The notes beneath the pieces were generated by a model. The model had not been told where the DNA came from and searched no databases. It saw nothing but the letters and a program-made list of their open reading frames with translations. A DNA stretch of 64,000 nucleotides. Origin: Nitrosomonas sp. Is35 (GTDB taxonomy: Bacteria > Pseudomonadota > Gammaproteobacteria > Burkholderiales > Nitrosomonadaceae). This document shows, piece by piece, positions 11,227 through 20,046 of this stretch. The position numbers and the translations under genes are program-made. Position 1 is the stretch's first letter; the number at the start of each line of letters is the position of its first letter. The stretch lies in contig NZ_JAWJZH010000001.1 in NCBI RefSeq assembly GCF_033063295.1, positions 372,001-436,000 on the forward strand, given 5' to 3'.

Positions 11227-11228
11227 AA

Positions 11229-13394
11229 GTGCGCGTTTTCCCGATACTGATGTTGCTTTTGATGCTGACAGCCAATGCAGCCGCTGAGGTTAAAACGTTG
11301 ACCGAGTTTTATACGCATCTGGAGCAAGCCGCGACGGTGTTGAAAGCGAAGGCCGATTTGGAGGCGCAACGCTCAAATTTAAATGTGCAGGAAGCGCAGA
11401 AAGGCTGGGAAATATTTGGCGGAATATCGGCTGGTTATCAAAAAAGCCCTTTTGCCAGAGAACCTTTCGGGCATTTCTTCGATCCGATGGGGCGGATCGG
11501 GGTACGTTATCCCTTGCTAGGCAGTGCGGAGAGGCAGCAACGGGCGATCGATGATGCCGCGATGCAAGTTAAAATAGAAGATGTCCGCCTGGATTGGAGC
11601 AAACGGCTGGCGCGGCTCTTTATGGAAGAAAACTACGCGGCGTATTGGAGCGCAAAAAAAATGCTGGCTTTGACCGAAGCCTACTTGCGTTTGCGCGGCG
11701 ACGGTGTGATTTCCATCCTGCATAAACGGCGCGAAGCGGGTTTGTTATTCATGTCGGATTATCTCGAGTTTCTTTCCGCTTTCGATCGCGCGGAACGATC
11801 GCAAATCGAATTCGGCAATAATCGCGATCAAGCACTGATCAGACTGGGTTATTTGACGAATTCGGAAATACGGCCGTTCGAGCCCGTAAAACCAGTTTTG
11901 CATGCGATCGACAGCAATGCGCCGATCGATATCGAGCAATTGGATCTGAAAATACTGCAAGCGCGCATAGAAAATATTCAAAAGACCAAAGAGACCGAGA
12001 ATTGGCGTGGCATTGATTCGGATGTCAATGCCACCGCATTTGGCGGTCCGGCCATTCCGCATCCCTCGCCTGAATCCATGCAAATGGGCTATGGCGGCTC
12101 AGTCGGTTTTAATTTCCGCATGCCGATTGAGATTATGAGTGTGCGTAAGAATGAAGCATCGCGCTTGAACAGTCTATTGATCAGTCTGCGAGCCGACTAC
12201 ACGCATCGCGATCAGGAACTGCAACACGAATTCCGTGCTTTGCTCAGCAGTTATCAACAGCTTGCGCAGCAAATTAAATTTCAGCATACGCGACTTGAAG
12301 CGGCGCGTGAGTTGATCCGTGAAAGACATTTGCGCCTCAAGATGCTGGATGGCGATGTGATCGAGAAATATTTTCAGGCGGTGAATACATATTACCGGGT
12401 GGCGATCGAGAACGTCGAAACGGAATCGGAACAATGGAAGCTGCATATCCGGTTACGGCAATTCATTACGCTGTTGGAGGGAAAAGGCCGGGATATTCAC
12501 CCGGAAATCAACCTAAGCCACTTGACCGATCCACTGCAGCAAGCGGCATCGTTTCTTATCAGCGGAGAAAAAACCAAGGCTGCGCCAAAGCGCACCAGTT
12601 TCTCTGCTGCCGGTAATGCAGAAGTTTCGTCCGGGCGCGTTGCCGTGTATGTCTGGAACTTTGACAAATTGAGCACGCAACCCGGTTTATGGGAGAAGAA
12701 TCAAACGATCGAAATCGATCGTTTCCTGATTTCTTTGAATCAGCAGCAGATTGCAAAATTTGCCGTAAATCCCGCACCGCTTAAAAAATTTCTCACCGAA
12801 GCGCAGCGGCGAGGGAAAAAAGTTGAATTGCTGTTAGGCGATCCCGACTGGATTCTGCCGGAGCAGCGCGAGAAGCTGCTCATGATCGTCAAGAAATTGA
12901 GCAACATCAATTTCGATGGACTGCATTTGGATATCGAGCCGGATCAACTGGAATCGAACTTGCCTGGCAAGGCGCGTCTGGAGGAGTTGATCGAAACGGT
13001 GCGCCAAGTGTCGGCTGTTTCTCCGTGGCCGGTAGGCGCCAGTATTCATCCGCGCTATCTGACGAAAGCGGCATCATTTGATATTTGCGTGCCCTGTGAA
13101 CTCAAAGCGAAAGGAATCAAAGAGATTACTGTCATGTATTACGCGATGAATCTGACGAATATCGTTACTGCGCTCAAGTCGGCCATGAACCAATATCCGG
13201 ATCTGTTATTTAGTCTGGCGCAAAGTCTGGAACCAGAATTGGGTCCGGAAAATAGTTATGTGCATAAGCCGCAGTCCATTTTTATCCATGCAATGAAACA
13301 ATTGCAGGATCAACTCCGGGCCCCTAATTTTACCGGGCTAGTTATTCAATCATGGCAAGACTTGGTAAGCTATCTTCATGAAAATACGCTTTAA
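11229..13394 (+). CDS. TolC-like outer-membrane protein fused to a glycosidase-like TIM-barrel domain
   Basis: A 721-residue exported protein starting at GTG. After a signal peptide (to about residue 19, ending TANAAA) come about 420 residues of long helices with the repeated arrangement of TolC/outer-membrane efflux proteins. From about residue 475 to the end is a separate domain resembling a glycoside-hydrolase TIM barrel: VAVYVWNFD, a helix-strand series, then FDGLHLDIEPD with Asp568 and Glu570 placed like the acid pair of GH18-type folds, followed by PVGASIHPRYL and ITVMYYAMN. TolC proteins do not normally carry such a domain. The gene lies between a polysaccharide synthase and an HlyD adaptor, so a combined export and trimming role is inferred. 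Confidence 0.78.
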   Translation: MRVFPILMLLLMLTANAAAEVKTLTEFYTHLEQAATVLKAKADLEAQRSNLNVQEAQKGWEIFGGISAGYQKSPFAREPFGHFFDPMGRIGVRYPLLGSAERQQRAIDDAAMQVKIEDVRLDWSKRLARLFMEENYAAYWSAKKMLALTEAYLRLRGDGVISILHKRREAGLLFMSDYLEFLSAFDRAERSQIEFGNNRDQALIRLGYLTNSEIRPFEPVKPVLHAIDSNAPIDIEQLDLKILQARIENIQKTKETENWRGIDSDVNATAFGGPAIPHPSPESMQMGYGGSVGFNFRMPIEIMSVRKNEASRLNSLLISLRADYTHRDQELQHEFRALLSSYQQLAQQIKFQHTRLEAARELIRERHLRLKMLDGDVIEKYFQAVNTYYRVAIENVETESEQWKLHIRLRQFITLLEGKGRDIHPEINLSHLTDPLQQAASFLISGEKTKAAPKRTSFSAAGNAEVSSGRVAVYVWNFDKLSTQPGLWEKNQTIEIDRFLISLNQQQIAKFAVNPAPLKKFLTEAQRRGKKVELLLGDPDWILPEQREKLLMIVKKLSNINFDGLHLDIEPDQLESNLPGKARLEELIETVRQVSAVSPWPVGASIHPRYLTKAASFDICVPCELKAKGIKEITVMYYAMNLTNIVTALKSAMNQYPDLLFSLAQSLEPELGPENSYVHKPQSIFIHAMKQLQDQLRAPNFTGLVIQSWQDLVSYLHENTL

Positions 13395-14451
13395 TCAACC
13401 AGAAAATAAAGCTCCGGATACCGACCGGGGATTACGGGTTCAATATAGCGCCGCCAAACGAGCCGGCAGGCCGTGGCGCTGGTATTTGATCATCGCCATT
13501 TCCAGCCTCCCGGTGGTGTATTTGCTCGGGACGATTATTTGGGACACGATCAGCATTGAGGCCAATGGCCGCATCCGGGTACCTAGCTTTACCGTGCGTA
13601 CCGCTGTGGATGGCTATGTTGAGCAGCTTTTTGTCGAGCCGTTGCAGACAGTTTCCGAAGGGGCGCCGTTAGCTGCGCTGGTGAATACTGCATTGCTGGA
13701 TAGCCGTGACCGGTTGCAGGTGGAGTTGGACGGGTTGAAACAGGAAAAGCATAAGATGTTGTTGCAAGCCGATGATTCCAGAACGAGCTCGGCTCAGTTG
13801 TTGAGATTCGCGCATGAACAGAAGCATTTCGCATCCCAACGCTTAAGTCAGTATGAAACCCTGTACAAACAAGGTGCTGCAACACAAGCTGAAATTGCGC
13901 TGGCGCGAAGTCAATTAAACTCGGCGCTGGAAAATCTGGTGGCGCTGGAGAAAGCGCAACGCCAGGAACGTGACCGGATGTATAGCCAGGAACAAGGTCA
14001 GTCGCCGGAAATACGCATGCTGTCAAACCGGATCAATCAGCTGCAACTCGAATTTGATAAGACTCAGGATCAAGTCCTGCAGTTAAGCCTTTTTGCGCCA
14101 TCGGGCAACGGCATGGTGACAGAGATGTTTACGCAACCCGGAGAGTTTCTGGGCCGCGGTCAGGCCTTGCTTGAGATCATATTTCTCGAAAAAGTGCATA
14201 TCGATGCATTCATTCCGCCAAAATACCAAGACTATGCCGTCGTGGGACAAATGGTCACGGTCAAATTCCCCAACGGAGAAAAAGCCAAGGCAAAAATAAT
14301 TTCCGTGCCCGGTGTGATGCAAAAGTCTACGACAGCTGAAATTAACCCGTTGGAAACGGTTCGTTTTGCAATTCTGGCGCAATTGGAATTTGTTGGAAAC
14401 GTGAAAAACCGGTTAATCAATGGGATGCCGGTTACGATCTATTTGCATTGA
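13378..14451 (+). CDS. HlyD/EmrA-type periplasmic adaptor protein
   Basis: A 357-residue membrane-fusion protein. One N-terminal helix lies at about residues 31-52. The split lipoyl-like domain begins at NGRIRVPSFTVRTAVDGYV, and a long coiled-coil hairpin spans about residues 105-225. The second lipoyl half includes LFAPSGNGMVTEMFTQPGE, and a beta-barrel domain ends with GMPVTIYLH. Such proteins bridge an inner-membrane transporter to a TolC channel. It overlaps the TolC-like gene by 17 bases, so the two are translationally linked. No ABC or MFS pump is encoded here, so the inner-membrane partner is probably the GT2 synthase or something encoded elsewhere. Confidence 0.9.
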   Translation: MKIRFNQPENKAPDTDRGLRVQYSAAKRAGRPWRWYLIIAISSLPVVYLLGTIIWDTISIEANGRIRVPSFTVRTAVDGYVEQLFVEPLQTVSEGAPLAALVNTALLDSRDRLQVELDGLKQEKHKMLLQADDSRTSSAQLLRFAHEQKHFASQRLSQYETLYKQGAATQAEIALARSQLNSALENLVALEKAQRQERDRMYSQEQGQSPEIRMLSNRINQLQLEFDKTQDQVLQLSLFAPSGNGMVTEMFTQPGEFLGRGQALLEIIFLEKVHIDAFIPPKYQDYAVVGQMVTVKFPNGEKAKAKIISVPGVMQKSTTAEINPLETVRFAILAQLEFVGNVKNRLINGMPVTIYLH

Positions 14452-14869
14452 CAAACCAACCTGCCAAAATGCGTTGAATCCCGGAAATAGGAAGCCAGCC
14501 GGTTTCATGTTCCGCCAGGAATATACTCCGCTCCTAGAGGTATCACCTTCTTTACCCTGAGCAATTTTGATTTATCCACATTTTTTGTGGATAACATTGT
14601 GTATAAGATTTATTTTCACTCATTAACTTAATGGACACTAAAGAGAATTCTCTCTCTGCCTAATAACTTAACACTTTAATTATGTATTATGTATCATCCG
14701 GTTATGAGCATTTTCTTTTTCCATATATCAGCCGCTATGTTTTGTATGGCGTGTTAACATTGACCGCTGTGTGCTTTGGATAAGCGGATAATTGATACAA
14801 CTGGCATTCGCAAGTTTGCTTTCCTCTCTTAAGCTGTTCAATCGGGTGTTCTGAAATTTTTACAATGTT
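14452..14869. other. Intergenic region after the polysaccharide operon
   Basis: About 420 bases without a gene. It holds DnaA-box element copy C (14572-14697). No T-tailed hairpin marks a clear terminator for the upstream operon, although the 9-base inverted repeat at 14572-14594 with its T-rich loop could slow transcription. Confidence 0.6.
14572..14697 (+). repeat. DnaA-box intergenic element, copy C
   Basis: Two perfect DnaA boxes in inverted orientation (TTATCCACA 14572-14580, TGTGGATAA 14586-14594) are separated by five T residues. From 14586 the element follows copies A and B: TGTGGATAACATTGTG, then TAACTTAA blocks, AATTATG, and ATCAT 112 bases from the box start. It lies between the polysaccharide operon and the ABC-F gene. 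Confidence 0.7.
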
Positions 14870-16723
14870 ATGCTGAATATTCAGTCTTTGACTTATTTGC
14901 AAGGCGGGGTTCCGCTGCTGGAAAATTGCCATTTGCAGATTTTTGCCAATCAGCGTGTGGGGTTGGTCGGTAAAAACGGGTGCGGGAAATCCACTTTGTT
15001 TCGTTTGATCCGGGCAGTGATCAAGCCGGATAACGGCGAAGTCAGTTTGCAATCGGGCAAAACCGTTGCCTTCGTTGAACAGGAAATCGTTAACTCGGCG
15101 CAGTCTGCCATTGAATTTGTACTGGATGGCGATGTGGAATTGCACCGGCTGGACAAGATTCTGGCTCAGGCTGAGCACGATGCCGCCTGGTTTGAAGCGC
15201 AGCAGCGCTATGAAGCCATTGACGGTTATACCGCACGCGCCCGAGCGGCGCAGCTATTGAGCGGACTGGGTTTTGCCAATGCCGCGCTGGAGCAGCCGGT
15301 TGATCATTTCTCGGGCGGCTGGCGGATGCGCCTGAATCTGGCGCGCGCCTTGATGCACCGTGCCGATTTGTTGTTGCTCGATGAACCGACCAATCATCTG
15401 GACCTGGAAGCAATTCTCTGGCTGGAACAGTATCTGGCGCGCTATCCGGGCAGCTTGGTCGTCGTATCGCATGATCGTGAGTTTCTGAATGCGTGCGTCA
15501 ATCGCATCGCGCATATCAATGACCGGAAAATCGACAGTTATAGCGGTAATTATGATGATTTCGAGCGCGCGCGCGCCGAGCGTCTATTGCAACATAATCA
15601 GGCTTTGCAGCAACAACAAAGACAAATTGCGCACATGGAGGATTTTGTGCGGCGCTTCCGCGCCAAGGCCACCAAGGCCAAACAAGCGCAAAGCCGCATC
15701 AAAGCGCTGGAACGCTTGACGCGTCTGGCGCCGCTGGCTGTGGAAGATGGTCACTACGAGCTGCAAATTGAAGCGCCGGAACGGAGCCCCGATGTGTTGT
15801 TGCGCGTACAAGACATGAGCTTTGGTTACGGCGGTCATCTACTGTTTCAGCATGTCCATCTGATCTTGCAGGCGGGTGCGCGGATTGCATTGCTGGGACC
15901 GAACGGTGCGGGAAAGTCGACATTGATCAAACTGCTGACCGGAGAAATTCAACCGGTAACCGGTTCATTGGAATGGGCGCAAAATATCCGTATCGGTTAC
16001 TTTGCGCAGCACCAGCTGGAGAATCTCGACGGTAAGGCGACGCCTTTGCAGCATATGCAGAAACTGGCGCCGGCGCAAATCGAACTGGATTTGCGGAAAT
16101 TTCTGGGGCGGTTTGGGCTTGGCGGAGAGGGTGAAGACCGCCCAGTCGCCAGTTTTTCCGGAGGCGAAAAGAGCCGTCTGGCGCTGGCTTTATTGGCCTG
16201 GCAAAAACCGCATTTGCTGTTATTGGATGAACCGACCAATCATTTGGACCTGGACATGCGCGATGCACTCACGTTAGCGCTGGAAGCCTATAGCGGCGCC
16301 GTGGTGCTGGTTTCGCACGATCGCAGCCTGGTGCGTGCGGTGGCGGATGAATTGTGGCTGGTGGCGGATGGCAAAGCACAGCTGCTCGATGGCGATCTGG
16401 AGGATTACAAAAACTGGATAGAAGCGCGCCGTTCCAGTGAAGCTGCGGAATCAAAGCCAGCTTCGCAAAAAATCCAGCCTAAAGCAGCAGCGAAACCGAA
16501 CAAGAAAGCATTATTGTCCAAACAAGCAAAACTCGAAGCGGCTCTGGAGATTGCGCAAAGGGAATTGGCCGAAGCAAACCGCCGTTTAGCGGATCCGGCG
16601 ACGTATACGAACTGCCCGCGTGAGGAAATTGATCGGCTCAGCACCGTTCATGCGGCACTGGAGAAAAAAGTGGCTGAACTTGAAGAAAACTGGCTGGAAC
16701 TGGAAATGGCGATGGAAGAATGA
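14870..16723 (+). CDS. yheS: ABC-F family ATPase, YheS-like
   Basis: A soluble ABC-F protein with two ATPase domains and no membrane helices; such proteins act on the ribosome. Domain 1 has Walker A GKNGCGKST, signature FSGGWRMRLNLARAL and Walker B LLLLDEPTNHLDLEA. The linker (about residues 245-310) is rich in Gln and Arg. Domain 2 has GPNGAGKST, FSGGEKSRLALALL and a second LLLLDEPTNHLDL. The C-terminal coiled coil follows a Lys/Ala/Ser-rich spacer. The N-terminus resembles YheS more than Uup or EttA. It stands alone on the plus strand and converges on fliE. The start lacks a clear ribosome site. Confidence 0.88.
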   Translation: MLNIQSLTYLQGGVPLLENCHLQIFANQRVGLVGKNGCGKSTLFRLIRAVIKPDNGEVSLQSGKTVAFVEQEIVNSAQSAIEFVLDGDVELHRLDKILAQAEHDAAWFEAQQRYEAIDGYTARARAAQLLSGLGFANAALEQPVDHFSGGWRMRLNLARALMHRADLLLLDEPTNHLDLEAILWLEQYLARYPGSLVVVSHDREFLNACVNRIAHINDRKIDSYSGNYDDFERARAERLLQHNQALQQQQRQIAHMEDFVRRFRAKATKAKQAQSRIKALERLTRLAPLAVEDGHYELQIEAPERSPDVLLRVQDMSFGYGGHLLFQHVHLILQAGARIALLGPNGAGKSTLIKLLTGEIQPVTGSLEWAQNIRIGYFAQHQLENLDGKATPLQHMQKLAPAQIELDLRKFLGRFGLGGEGEDRPVASFSGGEKSRLALALLAWQKPHLLLLDEPTNHLDLDMRDALTLALEAYSGAVVLVSHDRSLVRAVADELWLVADGKAQLLDGDLEDYKNWIEARRSSEAAESKPASQKIQPKAAAKPNKKALLSKQAKLEAALEIAQRELAEANRRLADPATYTNCPREEIDRLSTVHAALEKKVAELEENWLELEMAMEE

Positions 16724-16764
16724 ATAAATGCGATTGAGGAAAATCAGATCAGCGGCAACCGGTC

Positions 16765-17088
16765 TTAAACCTGCATGTTCATGATTTCCTGATAAGCGGT
16801 CACCAGCTTGTTACGGACTTGAACCATGGATTGGAAGGATACGTTGGCTTTCTGTAACGAGATCATCACTTCATGCAAATCGACATTCGATTGGTCGCTG
16901 ACAAATTGTTCGCTCAGCTTATCTGCGCTCATTTGCGCATGATTGACCTGATCGACAGCCGCTTTGAGTTTCTCGCTGAAATCAACACCTGCAACTTCAT
17001 CCGCGCCCGATAGTTTTTTTACACCGGAAGCCAGCGCCGATGTCGCTTGCAGCTGCTGCAAAATGTTATCAATTCCGGCTTTGTCCAT
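16765..17088 (-). CDS. fliE: Flagellar hook-basal body complex protein FliE
   Basis: FliE connects the MS ring to the proximal rod. The 107-residue product has the family's small size, the central region [17 protein letters not shown], and the C-terminal signature [17 protein letters not shown] followed by [17 protein letters not shown]. The ATG has a GGAG ribosome site. It is transcribed away from the main fli operon, lying downstream of flrB and flrC on the same strand with a 96-base gap that may hold its own promoter. Confidence 0.96.
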   Translation of the reverse strand: MDKAGIDNILQQLQATSALASGVKKLSGADEVAGVDFSEKLKAAVDQVNHAQMSADKLSEQFVSDQSNVDLHEVMISLQKANVSFQSMVQVRNKLVTAYQEIMNMQV

Positions 17089-17184
17089 GATTCACTCCAA
17101 CATAAAGTTTTTTAAGTATCGCGTAAAAAATCATAAAATTCAAATGATCCTAGTCAGCTCTATCGGTAGAAGCTGGGGTTTTAA

Positions 17185-18504
17185 TTAGCCCGACATCCGG
17201 TATTGCTGCAATTTATACCGTAGCGTCCGTTCGGAAATCCCCAGCTTCTTTACGGCCAGTTTGCGGGAACCATTAACGGCTGCCAAAGTTTCCAGGATAT
17301 GTTTGCGTTCGAGCGTTTTCATATCTTCAGAATCAGAAGATGATTCCTGATAAATAGCTTCCGCGGCTTGGACTGGATCCGCTTGCGGCAAATGGAGATG
17401 CTCGGTATCAATGATGTGATCCGTTGCCAGAATCATGGCGCGTTGCATGACATTTTCCAATTCCCTGACATTGCCCGGCCAGGGATAGTGCGTTAGTGTG
17501 CTGATTGCAGCTTGCGTCATGGTGCAGGGCGGCTGCGCCGAACCTGTTGCTGCTTCGATAAGCACGCGTTGCGCCAGAGGTTCGATATCCAGCGGCCGTT
17601 CCCGCAAGGGAGGTATTTCGATCGGAAACACGTTGAGGCGGTAGTACAAGTCTTCACGGAACCGCCCGCTTTTAACGGTTGCCATCATATCGCGGTTGGA
17701 AGTCGCCAGAACACGGATATCCAATTTGATTGCTTTATGCCCGCCGACGCGCTCCACTTCTCTTTCCTGCAAAACGCGCAGCAATTTGGCTTGCAGTTCC
17801 AGCGGCATTTCGGAAATTTCATCCAGCAGCAATGTGCCGCCTTGCGCTTGCTCAAACTTTCCGGGCTGAGCCTGTGCCGCGCCGGTGAAAGCGCCTTTTT
17901 CATAACCGAATAAAGTCGCTTCCAGCAGATTTTCCGGAATCGCCGCGCAATTGATCGCGACAAAGGGCTTGGCCGCGCGTAGGGAATGCTGATGGATAAA
18001 ACGCGCGATGACTTCCTTGCCGCAGCCGCTTTCACCCGTTAGCATAACAGTTGCCGGTGATTGCGCCACCCGCTTGGCCAGGGATAGTAATGCCCGTGTA
18101 CGCGGATCCTTGGCAACGACGTTGTCATCCTGTTCCGGTTCGGATAAGGCGTAGCGCTTGATATGCGCCAGTAAATTGTCCGGATCGAACGGTTTCAGCA
18201 AGTAATCGCATGCGCCTGTCTGCATCGCGGCAACGGCTTTTTCCACATCGCCATAGGCCGTCATCAGCAATACCGGTAGTTCCGGGTTAAATGCCTTGAT
18301 TTTTTTTAATAATGTAAAGCCGTCAACGGGGCGCATTTGCACATCGCTGACGACCATGCCTACCTCGGATTCTTGCAGAATAGCCATGGCAGTATTGCCG
18401 TTCGAAGCGGGCAATGCCGGATAACCGGCCAGTTTCATCGTGGTGCAGATCGCTTCCAGCAAATCCTGATCGTCTTCTACCACCAGAATGGGCAGTGCTT
18501 TCAT
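17185..18504 (-). CDS. flrC: Sigma-54-dependent flagellar response regulator (FlrC/FleR)
   Basis: A 439-residue NtrC-type activator. The receiver domain (residues 1-120) carries VVEDD, the phosphoacceptor in VVSDVQM and the Lys in LLKPFD. The AAA+ domain (about 135-365) has Walker A GESGCGKE, the sigma-54 contact loop GAFTGA and Walker B GGTLLLDEI. A Fis-type helix-turn-helix is at the C-terminus (RKLAVKKLGISERTLRYKL). In flagellate proteobacteria this protein turns on class III basal-body and hook genes once phosphorylated by FlrB/FleS. Its ATG overlaps the TGA of the kinase gene and has a GGAG site. Its place beside fliE and fliF supports the flagellar assignment. Confidence 0.92.
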   Translation of the reverse strand: MKALPILVVEDDQDLLEAICTTMKLAGYPALPASNGNTAMAILQESEVGMVVSDVQMRPVDGFTLLKKIKAFNPELPVLLMTAYGDVEKAVAAMQTGACDYLLKPFDPDNLLAHIKRYALSEPEQDDNVVAKDPRTRALLSLAKRVAQSPATVMLTGESGCGKEVIARFIHQHSLRAAKPFVAINCAAIPENLLEATLFGYEKGAFTGAAQAQPGKFEQAQGGTLLLDEISEMPLELQAKLLRVLQEREVERVGGHKAIKLDIRVLATSNRDMMATVKSGRFREDLYYRLNVFPIEIPPLRERPLDIEPLAQRVLIEAATGSAQPPCTMTQAAISTLTHYPWPGNVRELENVMQRAMILATDHIIDTEHLHLPQADPVQAAEAIYQESSSDSEDMKTLERKHILETLAAVNGSRKLAVKKLGISERTLRYKLQQYRMSG

Positions 18505-19697
18505 AATTTATCTCCTCTATTTCTTGGCAGCCGGATCATAAATTCGCTTCCCTCGCCCGGCGCTGAATGAATTTTCACCTCACCGCCCATGGATTCAATG
18601 ACACCGCGGACGATGGCTAAGCCCAGCCCCGTGCCTTCCGCGCGCGTGGTGAAGAAGGGTTCGAATAATCGTTCTTGTAATGCCGCTTCGATGCCTGGAC
18701 CATTGTCATGAACACTCAGGATGATATTTTTTCCTTCCAGGCGGCTGGTCAGAATAATTTTCCCGCCTGTAGCCGATGCTTGCATGGCGTTTTCCAGCAG
18801 ATTGATCATGGCGCCGCATAAAGCCTGCCGATCTGTTATCAAAGCTTGTGCCATGCTCTGATCCTGCACAATAAATTGCAAATCCTGCTGTGTTATTTGT
18901 GGCTCTATGACTTGATGCAACTCCGCTAGCAAATCGCTGATGACGACACGTTCGCGCCGCCTTGCTTCGCCTTTCACAAAACGCAGCATATCTTTTGTTA
19001 AATGCTCGAGATGGTGCAGGCGTTCAATGGTTTTTGTTGCGAATTTGCGCCGCTCGACGGGCGTCAAAGCATCGCTTCCCAGGTGATTGGCATAAAGCAA
19101 TGCGGTCGAAAGCGGGGTGCGTAACTGATGTGCCAGATTGGCCGCCATCTCGCCCATGGAAGTCAAGCGTTGATTACGCCGGATCTGTTCCTGTATGGCA
19201 TAGGCTTCAGTGATATCGTTCACCAGCAAAATCCGCCTGCCAGCTGCGTCGGTGGCGCTGCTCTCGATGCGAATACGCCGTGGCTGCGCGGTTTGCTGCA
19301 GTTTTACCAGCCACTCATTGACGATCGCCGTTGGCGACAAACGTTCTTGCGTTACTTGCCGCCAATCCCCGCCAACCAGGGATTCGCCAAGAATGGCGAT
19401 AGCAGCCGGATTGACTTGTTCGATGCATTCCTGAGCGTCAAGCGCGATGACGCCGCCCGGTAATGCGTTCAATAATAGGCTTAACTGCTGCGATAGATTT
19501 TCCTTAGCGATTAATTGTTTGTGCAATTCACCGTTGGCAAGCGCCAGTTCACGGGTGAGCTGCGCTACCTGGTGCTGTAAATCCTGATAGACGCCGGATA
19601 GCTGCTCCGATGCTGCATTAAAAGCCGCGAACGCCAGCTTGAGCTGCTCTTGATCGGCCGGTATCGGTTTAATTTCACTGACGTTTTCGGTTTGCAC
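18501..19697 (-). CDS. flrB: Flagellar sensor histidine kinase (FlrB/FleS)
   Basis: A soluble PAS-containing histidine kinase of 398 residues. A coiled N-terminal helix (about 20-70) leads to a PAS-like domain (about 75-170). The H-box follows (MAANLAHQLRTPLSTALLY), with the phosphorylated His about 190 residues in. The ATPase domain has N-box NLLENAMQA, G1 DNGPGI and G2 GTGLGLAIVRG. No membrane helix is present, as in FlrB/FleS. It starts at GTG and is followed directly by its partner regulator. Divergent from fliF. Confidence 0.9.
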   Translation of the reverse strand: MQTENVSEIKPIPADQEQLKLAFAAFNAASEQLSGVYQDLQHQVAQLTRELALANGELHKQLIAKENLSQQLSLLLNALPGGVIALDAQECIEQVNPAAIAILGESLVGGDWRQVTQERLSPTAIVNEWLVKLQQTAQPRRIRIESSATDAAGRRILLVNDITEAYAIQEQIRRNQRLTSMGEMAANLAHQLRTPLSTALLYANHLGSDALTPVERRKFATKTIERLHHLEHLTKDMLRFVKGEARRRERVVISDLLAELHQVIEPQITQQDLQFIVQDQSMAQALITDRQALCGAMINLLENAMQASATGGKIILTSRLEGKNIILSVHDNGPGIEAALQERLFEPFFTTRAEGTGLGLAIVRGVIESMGGEVKIHSAPGEGSEFMIRLPRNRGDKL

Positions 19698-20046
19698 GCG
19701 TTGAGATGACGGTTGTTGGGAATGGTCAGTAGCTTACCACCGCGACCTGTTCCGATCATGTTGCGAATAGGGCAAGCAAACCTATTCTATTTAAGCATTC
19801 AGATTTTATAAGTTTATAGATAATCATCGCATCAATAAAAATCCATTTTGTATGAGGATAGTTGATTGATGTTTTTTTACGGCATGGCGCTTGATCAGTT
19901 GAACAATGATGCTGTCAACGGCATGCCTGGTAATGCAAACTAAATAACAATAATTAGATTAGTTTTAGAAAAGAAATCTTCGGTTTGTCGTCGATGACAA
20001 ATCCAATATTGATGAGCGGCCCAGAATTTAAGCAGGAGAAAAACAC
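19698..20046. other. Divergent intergenic region between flrB and fliF
   Basis: About 350 bases containing the promoters of two divergent operons. I searched by eye for a sigma-54 pair (TGGCAC-N5-TTGCA) and a sigma-28 pair (TAAA-N15-GCCGATAA) and found no convincing match to either. A clear AGGAGAA ribosome site lies before the GTG start of fliF. Confidence 0.5.

Noticed and set aside
6099..14870. Integration of the accessory stretch at tRNA-Leu by an integrase
   Set aside because: No integrase gene and no repeated copy of the tRNA 3' end were found in the window.
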